DNA of 64,000 nucleotides. It comes from Pseudarthrobacter sp. PS3-L1. Its GTDB lineage: Bacteria > Actinomycetota > Actinomycetes > Actinomycetales > Micrococcaceae. Of this stretch, positions 16,801 to 22,832 are shown piece after piece; position 1 is the stretch's first letter, and each line of letters starts with the position of its first letter. Made by a program: the position numbers and the translations under genes. The notes under the pieces were generated by a model. That model was not told the DNA's origin, did no database searches, and worked only from the letters and a program-made list of their open reading frames with translations. The stretch lies in the NCBI RefSeq assembly GCF_030063285.1, contig NZ_JASISU010000003.1, positions 124,001 to 188,000 on the forward strand. Reading direction: 5' to 3'.

Positions 16801-16972
16801 CCCCATCCGTTCCGCGGTCCCTACCCCAGAGGTACAGGATGTTCCGAGTGCGGATGACCAGACAATTGAGGAATCAGGCGTTTTTGGCCGCGCAGCCGTA
16901 GAGCGGATCCTCGGCGGGAAACTTGTGGAGGAAAGGTCCCCGGACGGCAGTCCGCTGCCAACCAGATATTAG
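13895..16972 (+). CDS. dnaX: DNA polymerase III subunits gamma/tau
   Basis: A 1025-residue clamp-loader ATPase. Walker A is GPRGCGKTT (46-54), the zinc Cys are 65, 74, 77 and 80, Walker B is DEAH (129-132), and sensor 1/SRC is in IRSRTHHY. The AAA+ lid and collar reach about residue 375. After that comes an unusually long Pro/Ala/Ser-rich region broken by a folded block at about 528-610 (DVEVLRRAWPEILHALSK...), the tau polymerase-contact-like domain. A short conserved end carries SLYQRLSSSPEAE and FGRAAVERILGGKLVEE. E. coli tau is 643 residues, so the excess is mostly disordered linker. It contains a 42-bp tandem duplication (15344-15424). No slippery A-AAA-AAG was seen, so only the long form is expected. 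Confidence 0.96.
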   Translation: MTVTTALYRRYRPDSFADVIGQEHVTEPLMAALRKNRVNHAYLFSGPRGCGKTTSARILARCLNCEQGPTDTPCGTCPSCIELARGGSGSLDVIEIDAASHGGVDDARDLRERATFAPIRDRYKIFIIDEAHMVTSAGFNALLKIVEEPPEHIKFIFATTEPDKVIGTIRSRTHHYPFRLVPPEPLMAYLELLCQQENVPVAPGVLSLVIRAGGGSVRDSLSVLDQLMAGAGTTGLDYELAVALLGYTHASLLDDIVEAVAAADAVTVFRGVDRVIQTGHDPRRFVEDLLERFRDLIIVQAMPESAQTILRGVPEDQIARLQNQAHNLGAAELSRAADVTNTALTDMTGATSPRLHLELLCARILLPSSEQTERGIAARIDRVERRLSFGGNDVGAPATLTPRADATQPQTLGAQPTTQQQRPAHVQPEAAAAAAAAGPTAPPTSAQPASRVAAGQESAGPRSADMASPGQHATAPDTGTAPATPAAPTPEREPSTVTPAAPTPEREPSTASMRSSNQDSSSPVASATGDVEVLRRAWPEILHALSKIKRSTWALVEPNAQVASFDGQVVTLAFTTTGLAGAFGRADHAENLRQAVQRVVGIDAQLVASAGGARRTSSAPNPKAPASTEDPASASSPAASSVDEAWGLTSTTQQPAPSQEQGVAPAPQQAGSPAPQQAGPPSAVDDPTPDSGSDSRPGPSPEQPGSPAEPRTSGTSGYSDDDWGLPLDEDAPPLDEEPPLDWDPQRAGVVDAPAMSDHGAAAGELPSNAPGKGNSASSAAAPTSLSLRPTGSKDLAPAHRDPAQEPEVIDQWSRAVEQSPGIWEVGAESNVGTKGSSSQAGSAEESADDPWQNATPAADPAAGPSNQPAISPDVTASQPAPEYEPATAPMPASTGHQVFPVQAAAPVIDPWLDSAPAREPALSAVAATAAPAAASTARPQDSAAAARSRQSLYQRLSSSPEAEAGRAKAPIRSAVPTPEVQDVPSADDQTIEESGVFGRAAVERILGGKLVEERSPDGSPLPTRY
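15344..15424 (+). repeat. 42-bp tandem duplication inside dnaX
   Basis: Two nearly identical copies, starting at 15344 and 15386, each encode TPAAPTPEREPST plus one residue. The copies differ by single bases. The repeat is in frame and sits in the disordered linker. Confidence 0.85.
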
Positions 16973-17068
16973 CGTTTGTCCTGCGCCATGCTTCCGCTGG
17001 GCGCCGTACTCTCGAAAAGCCACACAGCAGAATCCCAAGCCCGAACAACCTGAAGTAACGAGGAAATT

Positions 17069-17668
17069 GTGTACGAAGGCGCAGTCCAAGAGCTGATCGA
17101 CGAGCTCGGACGCCTTCCCGGAGTGGGGCCGAAATCCGCGCAGCGGCTTGCGTTCCATATCCTTGAGGCCGATCCACAGGACATGAAAAAACTGGTGGAC
17201 GCGATTACCACCGTCAAAGAGCGGGTTAAATTCTGCACCGTGTGCGGGAACGTCACGGAACAGGAGCTCTGCAATATCTGCCGTGACGGGCGTCGCGATC
17301 CCTCGGTCATCTGTGTTGTCGAGGAATCGAAGGACGTTCAGGCCGTAGAAAGGACGCGCTCCTTCCGCGGCCGGTATCACGTCTTGGGCGGGGCAATTAA
17401 TCCCATCGCGGGTGTGGGACCGGAGCAGTTGCGTATCCGTGAACTCCTGACGCGGCTTAATGACGGCGCCATCCAGGAAATCATCATTGCCACGGACCCC
17501 AACCTCGAGGGTGAGGCGACGGCCACCTACCTTGCCCGGATGCTCAAGTCCATTGGCATTACCGTTACCCGGCTCGCCTCGGGGCTGCCTGTGGGTGGCG
17601 ATCTGGAATACGCCGACGAAGTCACCCTGGGGCGTGCCTTTGAGGGCCGCCGCAACGCCCTGACCTGA
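17069..17668 (+). CDS. recR: recombination mediator protein RecR
   Basis: A 199-residue RecR: N-terminal helix-hairpin-helix ([20 protein letters not shown]), C4 zinc finger ([19 protein letters not shown]), a Toprim domain with [14 protein letters not shown] and [15 protein letters not shown], and a C-terminal Walker-B-like segment with [16 protein letters not shown]. It helps RecF and RecO load RecA on gapped DNA. The GTG at 17069 follows GAGGA with good spacing. It lies 96 bp after dnaX; the small ybaB gene often found between the two in other bacteria is absent. Confidence 0.97.
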   Translation: MYEGAVQELIDELGRLPGVGPKSAQRLAFHILEADPQDMKKLVDAITTVKERVKFCTVCGNVTEQELCNICRDGRRDPSVICVVEESKDVQAVERTRSFRGRYHVLGGAINPIAGVGPEQLRIRELLTRLNDGAIQEIIIATDPNLEGEATATYLARMLKSIGITVTRLASGLPVGGDLEYADEVTLGRAFEGRRNALT

Positions 17669-17669
17669 C

Positions 17670-18290
17670 ATGCGATCACCGACGGGTGCCGTGGCTCCTT
17701 CCACTATCCATACCGATCGGCTAGAGCTGCGCCCGCTGCGAACCGGTGACGCCGCCGCGGTCCTTGAGTTCCGCGGAGACCCCGACTCCACACGGTTCCT
17801 GTCCCACCCACCGCTGAGTCCCACGGAAAACACAGACCGCCTTACAGAACTCGTGCACCTTGGTGAGGCGTCGACGTCGACCCTCTTTACAGTGGGCTGG
17901 GCAGTCGTCCTCCGCGGGTCAGCTACGCTGATTGGCGACTGCCGTACGTGGAACAGTTCCGCCACGCTGGTGGACGGAAAGATCGAGCGTGGACGGATTG
18001 AACCCGGACAGGCATCGTTGGGCTACATCCTGCACCCGGACTATCGGGGCCAGGGATACGCGCGCGAAGCGGTGGGCGCATTGATCACCTGGCTTTTCAC
18101 GGAAAAGGACATCCGAACCATCCTGGCTGGGGTGTACGAACCCAACGTGGCCTCGGCCCGGCTCCTGAGGAGCCTGGGATTCCAGCAGGATCTGTACCTC
18201 ACAGCCGGACAGGACCAAGCGGGAAAAGGCCTGCCTTCTTTGAGGTTCCGGCTTGACAGACCCGTCGCTGTCGCAAAATCCGGTAGCTGA
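17670..18290 (+). CDS. GNAT-family acetyltransferase, RimJ/RimL type
   Basis: A 206-residue protein opening with TDRLELRPLRTGDAAAVLEF, typical of the RimJ/RimL branch, and carrying the CoA loop YILHPDYRGQGYAREAVG (about 116-133) and the ending NVASARLLRSLGFQ. It starts 1 bp after the recR stop, so it is co-transcribed. The substrate (an N-terminal amine or an antibiotic-like amine) cannot be assigned. Confidence 0.85.
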   Translation: MRSPTGAVAPSTIHTDRLELRPLRTGDAAAVLEFRGDPDSTRFLSHPPLSPTENTDRLTELVHLGEASTSTLFTVGWAVVLRGSATLIGDCRTWNSSATLVDGKIERGRIEPGQASLGYILHPDYRGQGYAREAVGALITWLFTEKDIRTILAGVYEPNVASARLLRSLGFQQDLYLTAGQDQAGKGLPSLRFRLDRPVAVAKSGS

Positions 18291-18420
18291 CCCGTGTCGG
18301 GCCGATTTTTGGTCACAATTATCTGCCCTGCAGGGCCCGGCGATAAACTGGGGGAAACCAGGCCTCAATGGCACTTGCCGCAGGTCTTCCAGTTCCGATA
18401 GATCCAGTGAAGGTACGCGC

Positions 18421-19779
18421 ATGAGCACGCCCACTACCGAAGTGCCTGTCAATCAGGAGCCCAGTCCCCAGACCGCTCACTCCCAAGCCAACCGACAGTT
18501 GATGGTGCAGAAGTTTGGCGGGTCGTCCGTCTCGGATGCCGAGGGCATCAAGCGCGTGGCCCGGCGGGTTGTTGATGCCCAGAACGCGGGTAACGAAGTA
18601 GTTGTTGTTGTCTCTGCCATGGGCGACACCACCGACGAACTCCTCGATTTGGCTGGACAGGTCACGGACTCGGCTCCGGCCCGTGAAATGGACATGCTCC
18701 TTTCAGCGGGAGAACGAATTTCAATGGCATTGCTGGCCATGGCCATCAACAAGTACGGCGCTTCCGCCCAATCCTTCACCGGCTCGCAGGCTGGAATGAT
18801 CACCGACGGCATCCACGGAAAAGCCCGGATCATTGATGTTGACCCGCACCGGATCCGTACCGCCCTGGACAAAGGGCACATTGCGATAGTTGCTGGTTTC
18901 CAGGGCATGAGCCGGACAACCAATGAGATCACTACCCTGGGCCGTGGCGGTTCCGACACTACTGCCGTGGCGCTGGCTGCAGCACTGGAGGCGGATGTCT
19001 GCGAAATCTACACCGACGTCGACGGCATCTACACAGCTGATCCGAGAGTTGTCGCGACAGCCAAAAAAATCGACACCATCTCCAGCGAGGAGATGCTGGA
19101 GCTGGCCGCCTCCGGCGCTAAAATCCTGCACCTGCGCTGTGTTGAATACGCTCGCCGCTTCGGCGTTCCGCTCCATGTCCGCTCGTCATTCAGCCAGAAC
19201 GAAGGCACTTGGGTCTTGCCCAGCGCCGATGACAAGATCACTATTCAAGAGGGAGTTGCCTTGGAGCAGCCAATCATCTCCGGCGTTGCACACGACCGGT
19301 CAGAAGCCAAAGTCACAGTGGTTGGTGTCCCCGACATCCCCGGCAAGGCCGCAGCGATCTTCCAGGTCATCGCCGATGCACACTCGAATATCGACATGAT
19401 CGTGCAGAACGTCTCCACGCACGGAACTGCGCGCACTGATATCTCGTTTACGCTTCCCATCATCGAAGGGGCAGAAGCCCTTACGGCCCTGCGGGCCGCA
19501 CAGCCTGAGATCGGTTTCGAGAGCATCGAATACAACGAACAGATCGGCAAGCTGTCCCTTATTGGGGCGGGTATGCGCTCACACCCGGGCGTTTCAGCAC
19601 GGTTCTTCGCTGCGCTCTCGGGCGCAGGAATCAACATCAACATGATCTCCACCTCGGAAATCCGCATCTCAGTCGTCACGCATGCTGACTTGCTGGACGA
19701 CGCCGTCCGCGTTATCCACAAGGCGTTTGATCTGGACAGTGGCCACGAAGCCACGGTGTACGGCGGAACTGGCCGCTGA
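18421..19779 (+). CDS. lysC: aspartate kinase
   Basis: A 452-residue aspartokinase, the first step of the Asp-family pathway to Lys, Thr, Met and diaminopimelate. The ATP/Asp site VQKFGGSSVSD is near residue 28, followed by VSAMGDTTDELL, TLGRGGSDTTAVALAAAL and YTDVDGIYTADPR. Two C-terminal ACT domains (from about 300) give feedback control. Corynebacterial lysC also makes a beta subunit from an internal start, which may hold here. The ATG at 18421 follows GAAGG by 7 nt. Unlike the corynebacterial lysC-asd pair, no asd gene follows. Confidence 0.95.
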   Translation: MSTPTTEVPVNQEPSPQTAHSQANRQLMVQKFGGSSVSDAEGIKRVARRVVDAQNAGNEVVVVVSAMGDTTDELLDLAGQVTDSAPAREMDMLLSAGERISMALLAMAINKYGASAQSFTGSQAGMITDGIHGKARIIDVDPHRIRTALDKGHIAIVAGFQGMSRTTNEITTLGRGGSDTTAVALAAALEADVCEIYTDVDGIYTADPRVVATAKKIDTISSEEMLELAASGAKILHLRCVEYARRFGVPLHVRSSFSQNEGTWVLPSADDKITIQEGVALEQPIISGVAHDRSEAKVTVVGVPDIPGKAAAIFQVIADAHSNIDMIVQNVSTHGTARTDISFTLPIIEGAEALTALRAAQPEIGFESIEYNEQIGKLSLIGAGMRSHPGVSARFFAALSGAGININMISTSEIRISVVTHADLLDDAVRVIHKAFDLDSGHEATVYGGTGR

Positions 19780-19824
19780 CGCCCGGGGGTCCGCAGGCAA
19801 CCTATCTACTGCGCACCCTCATAA

Positions 19825-19868
19825 AAAGGCCCCCACGAACTGGTATGAACCGGTTCCTGGGGGCCTTT
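19825..19868 (+). terminator. rho-independent terminator after lysC
   Basis: AAAGGCCCCCA (19825-19835) pairs with TGGGGGCCTTT (19858-19868); the inside can extend the stem with GAACTGGT/ACCGGTTC. It lies between the convergent lysC and 74-residue genes. Confidence 0.85.
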
Positions 19869-19874
19869 GCGGTG

Positions 19875-20099
19875 TCAGCGCAGCGATTGATCTTTCGGAT
19901 TCCTGGGAACCACGTACGTACTTCCGTCAGGCCTTTTGACCGTCTCCCACTGTTGGGTTTCCACTTCCTGGCGTGCCAACAGGCTGCGGTTCTCGGCTGT
20001 CATCTCATGGTCAAGGTCGCTACGGTTTGCCGGGCCGAATACAGCACGCAATCTTCCCGTGGCACGCATAAATCGTTGCGCAGCATTGTCTTTGGCCAT
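19875..20099 (-). CDS. small conserved hypothetical protein (74 aa)
   Basis: Begins MAKDNAAQRFMRATGRLRAVFGPANRSD. It is hydrophilic, rich in Arg and Gln, with no membrane segment. I do not recognise the family. AAGGAG 6 nt before the ATG at 20099 gives a strong start. It is divergent from the OhrR-like regulator with 79 bp between start codons, so it may be regulated by it. Confidence 0.7.
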   Translation of the reverse strand: MAKDNAAQRFMRATGRLRAVFGPANRSDLDHEMTAENRSLLARQEVETQQWETVKRPDGSTYVVPRNPKDQSLR

Positions 20100-20141
20100 G
20101 ATGTTCTCCTTATGTCGTTCACCGACTTTCCTCTCATAGTA

Positions 20142-20169
20142 CACTAACCATTAGGGCACTAACTATTGG
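20142..20169 (+). promoter_or_regulatory. candidate MarR/OhrR operator in divergent promoter
   Basis: Direct repeats CACTAACCATTAGG (from 20142) and CACTAACTATTGG (from 20157). The first contains the inverted repeat CTAA-N3-TTAG. It lies between the divergent 74-residue and MarR genes and overlaps the MarR Shine-Dalgarno. Confidence 0.5.
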
Positions 20170-20178
20170 AGAATGACG

Positions 20179-20706
20179 ATGGAACCTGACAGCAGCCGTC
20201 CGGCAGGACCAGGCACCGCCACCACGGCAACCCCGCTTGACCGCGACACAGAGGATCTGCTGCTTGAGCATCAGCTGTGCTTCGCCCTGACAGTGGCTTC
20301 CCGCAATGTAGTCGGTGCCTATAAGCCGGTCTTGGACAAGCTTGGGCTGACACATCCGCAGTACCTAGTGATGCTGTGCCTGTGGGAGAAGAACGCGCAG
20401 TCGCTCCGCAATATCAGCGACGCCCTGGCGCAGGAACCAGCCACCATTTCCCCGCTACTACGCCGCCTCGAGGCCGCCGGCCTGATTACGCGTGAACGGA
20501 TGGACGGAAATGAGAGGGCCCTGTCAGTCAAACTGACCCCGGAAGGGGCCGCCCTCCGCCAGAAGGCAGTGGCCGTCCCTGGAACCATGATGGATCGGCT
20601 AGGCCTGACCCGCGATCAAGTAGGCGACCTGCACCGGGCGATGGTGGGGCTCATTGCAGCCACCAACCGCTCCGCCCCGGAGGCACCGGACGAGCCCGGG
20701 GTCTGA
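20179..20706 (+). CDS. MarR-family regulator, OhrR-like (redox-sensing Cys)
   Basis: A 175-residue winged-helix regulator. LEHQLCFALTVASRNVVGAY is the OhrR signature, with the peroxide-sensing Cys at residue 34. It is followed by LGLTHPQYLVMLCLWE and the recognition helix EPATISPLLRRLEAAGLI. OhrR proteins repress ohr until the Cys is oxidised by organic hydroperoxides. The ATG at 20179 is preferred to the one at 20173 because GGAGA ends directly before 20173. No ohr gene is adjacent; the divergent 74-residue gene is the nearest possible target. Confidence 0.85.
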   Translation: MEPDSSRPAGPGTATTATPLDRDTEDLLLEHQLCFALTVASRNVVGAYKPVLDKLGLTHPQYLVMLCLWEKNAQSLRNISDALAQEPATISPLLRRLEAAGLITRERMDGNERALSVKLTPEGAALRQKAVAVPGTMMDRLGLTRDQVGDLHRAMVGLIAATNRSAPEAPDEPGV

Positions 20707-20776
20707 CCTGCTGTGGCCCTACACCGCGAAGACTCCGCGCGCTAGACTGACGAGAAGACAACGGGAAGGGTTTCTG

Positions 20777-21340
20777 ATGAGTTTTACGGTCCGCCGGGCA
20801 ATCCCCGCGCTGGTGCTTCTCGGGCTTATGACAGGCTGCGCTGGAGGCGGCGTGGAATCAGCCGTAACCTCCAATCCGCCAACGCCTGCAACAAGCCCCG
20901 CCCCGGCCACAGATGGCGCAAGCTCGTCTGCTAGTGCTAAGCCCACACCGTCCGTCCCAACGTCCCCGAGCACAGGTTCGCCGGGCGCTGCTGGCGGCGG
21001 AAACGCGGACCTGACAATTGTCATCAAACCCTCGGAAACTGCTGCCGCCGTGACCTATACCCTGACCTGCTCCGGCGGAGACCCGTCAGGACAGCCGGCG
21101 CACCCGGATCCGGCCGGTGCCTGCGCGGCGTTGCTGGCCAATGGCTCGCTCCTGTTTCAGCAGCCCCCACCTACGGACCAGGCCTGCACCATGCAGTTTG
21201 GTGGACCAGAGACGGCGACGGTTACAGGCACTGTTGACGGCAGGGCTGTCAATTCAACGTATACCCGCGCGAACGGGTGCAACATCAATGAATGGGATTC
21301 AGTAGTGGATATCCTTGGCCCGGCCAGTGGAGACGTATAG
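20777..21340 (+). CDS. lipoprotein with subtilisin-inhibitor-like (SSI) domain
   Basis: A 187-residue predicted lipoprotein: signal peptide with lipobox LMTGC (residues 17-21), a Ser/Thr/Pro linker, then an SSI-like domain from about residue 76. All four SSI cysteines are present: TYTLTC, GACAAL, DQACTMQFGGP and GCNINEW. By alignment with Streptomyces SSI the reactive-site P1 residue would be Met in ACTMQ, as in SSI itself. The protein would sit on the outer membrane face and inhibit serine proteases. It overlaps the next gene by 26 bp. A large subtilase gene faces this operon. Confidence 0.75.
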   Translation: MSFTVRRAIPALVLLGLMTGCAGGGVESAVTSNPPTPATSPAPATDGASSSASAKPTPSVPTSPSTGSPGAAGGGNADLTIVIKPSETAAAVTYTLTCSGGDPSGQPAHPDPAGACAALLANGSLLFQQPPPTDQACTMQFGGPETATVTGTVDGRAVNSTYTRANGCNINEWDSVVDILGPASGDV

Positions 21341-22301
21341 CGTCCTGGCGGAGGGCGAGTGGAAAGAGCGTGAAGCGGCTCACCACGGCCGGGTTCGCCA
21401 TTACGCGGACCCCTACCTCGCCCGGAGATCTGCTGGGCATAAGCATCCGGTGGAAGATTTCCTCTTCACGTATTACACCCAGAAACCCGGCCAGCTGATG
21501 CGCTGGCATCCGGGCGCTGGCACTTTCCTGACCGGGCCCGCTGCCGCTGACCGTTTGACGTGGAAGTATTACCGGGCAGTGACCGCCCGGGAGAAGACCG
21601 ACGCTGGCCTCCCGGCAGACAGCACGGCAGTCACCGTGGATACCGCAGCATTTATCAGCGCCCGCCAGGAAGCTGTCACATTCGCGCAGATCATCCTGAC
21701 TCGGACGGCTGCGCGCCCCGCTCAATTTGGCTGCTTCGGCCTCCACGAATGGGCCATGGTGTACCGGCAGGAAAAGTTTGAACACCGTCACGAGTACCTC
21801 CAGTTGCGCCTCGGTGGCGAGGGAACGGACACCGTAGTGGAAGAGAACCGCATCCGTTGCTCGCATTTTGACGCCTTCAGGTTCTACACGCCCGATGCCC
21901 TGGCCCTCAACGAACTGAAACCCAGCCGGGAAAACCAGCGCGATCTGGAACAACCCGGCTGCCTCCATGCCAACATGGACCTCTACAAATGGGCGTACAA
22001 GCTCACTCCGCTGCTGCCCAGTGAGCTGATCATGGACTGCTTTGAACTGTCATGGCGGGTCCGTGCCATGGACATGCGCGCCTCTCCCTACGATCTGGCG
22101 GAATGGGGTTATCCGCCCATCCGGATTGAAACGCCCGCGGGTAAATCAGACTACGTTGCCCAGCAGCGCGGTTTCGCCGAGGAAGCCGCACTTCTCCGGA
22201 ACAGGCTCGGGAGCGTGCTTGCTGGCCTCACCCGCGATCAGCCACTCCCCTCACCTGATGGTCACCCCTCCGATCTTCTCCGGCAAAGGACAACACTGTG
22301 A
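21315..22301 (+). CDS. conserved actinobacterial protein, commonly labelled 3-methyladenine DNA glycosylase
   Basis: A 328-residue soluble protein (EREAAHHGRVRHYADPYLARR... HPVEDFLFTYYTQKPGQLMRWHPG). From memory, orthologues are annotated as 3-methyladenine DNA glycosylase in actinobacteria, but I see no helix-hairpin-helix-GPD motif or AAG-type motif, so the label may be inherited. A His- and Trp-rich core (GCFGLHEWAMVYR, HFDAFRFYT) suggests an enzyme. The start is uncertain: TTG at 21315 or GTG at 21327, both overlapping the upstream lipoprotein gene. It overlaps the next gene by 4 bp (GTGA). Confidence 0.72.
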   Translation: MARPVETYSVLAEGEWKEREAAHHGRVRHYADPYLARRSAGHKHPVEDFLFTYYTQKPGQLMRWHPGAGTFLTGPAAADRLTWKYYRAVTAREKTDAGLPADSTAVTVDTAAFISARQEAVTFAQIILTRTAARPAQFGCFGLHEWAMVYRQEKFEHRHEYLQLRLGGEGTDTVVEENRIRCSHFDAFRFYTPDALALNELKPSRENQRDLEQPGCLHANMDLYKWAYKLTPLLPSELIMDCFELSWRVRAMDMRASPYDLAEWGYPPIRIETPAGKSDYVAQQRGFAEEAALLRNRLGSVLAGLTRDQPLPSPDGHPSDLLRQRTTL

Positions 22302-22675
22302 GCCTGACCGAGACAGATAACCGTGTGTCAATGGACCTGACCATCGTGCTGAGCGAAACACCGGCCGGTCCACACCACGAATTCACCCTCGTGGTGGCTG
22401 ATGGCCTTGTGCAGGAACGTTCGCGGATCCCCGATCCTCAAGCAGCACTTGCTGCAGTGGAGCAGTACGGCCAAGGAATCTTCTTCCCGGAACCGGGACC
22501 ACCAAGGATCTGTACCCAGCAGTACGGGGGCCCGCAGCGAGCAGTGATCACGGGCACCCTTGCTGGCAAGGCGGTCCGGACTGAGCTCTCCCTGACTGAT
22601 GGCTGCGAGATCGCCCGCTGGCGTGCCCTGGCTCCCCTCCTGGGGGGAACACCGGGCTCGCGCGGTGCCGTCTGA
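22298..22675 (+). CDS. cytoplasmic SSI-fold protein (degenerate subtilisin-inhibitor-like)
   Basis: A 125-residue protein with no signal peptide, paralogous to the lipoprotein two genes upstream: both share DLTIV-I/L-S/PSET, the Cys-Thr-x-Gln-aromatic-Gly-Gly-Pro block, TGTL/V..GKAV and GC.I..W. It keeps the second SSI disulfide (CTQQYGGP... GCEIARW) but has Val and Leu where SSI has the first disulfide. The putative P1 residue is Gln instead of Met. It therefore probably has a regulatory or structural role, not extracellular inhibition. The GTG at 22298 overlaps the previous stop (GTGA). Confidence 0.75.
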   Translation: MSLTETDNRVSMDLTIVLSETPAGPHHEFTLVVADGLVQERSRIPDPQAALAAVEQYGQGIFFPEPGPPRICTQQYGGPQRAVITGTLAGKAVRTELSLTDGCEIARWRALAPLLGGTPGSRGAV

Positions 22676-22769
22676 CTCGTTTCCGGAGCGTAGCAGCCAC
22701 TACGTCAACCGACCTTCCGGGAACTCAGAAACAGGGCAAGCCCGGACTGGGTTTGGATCAGGCTGGACA

Positions 22770-22812
22770 GGCAGATGGCCGGTGGATCACTGTGATCCAC
22801 CGGCCATCTGCC
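22770..22812 (+). terminator. terminator with perfect 21-bp arms
   Basis: Arms 22770-22790 and 22792-22812 are exact complements (GGCAGATGGCCGG...), followed by TATTTTTT on the plus strand. It ends the SSI operon and lies between convergent genes. On the minus strand a T run is missing, so it may be one-directional. Confidence 0.88.
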
Positions 22813-22832
22813 TATTTTTTGTTCTTGCCTAC

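Noticed and set aside
13895..16972. Programmed frameshift producing a short gamma subunit.
   Set aside because: No A-AAA-AAG slippery site with a following hairpin was seen in the expected region.
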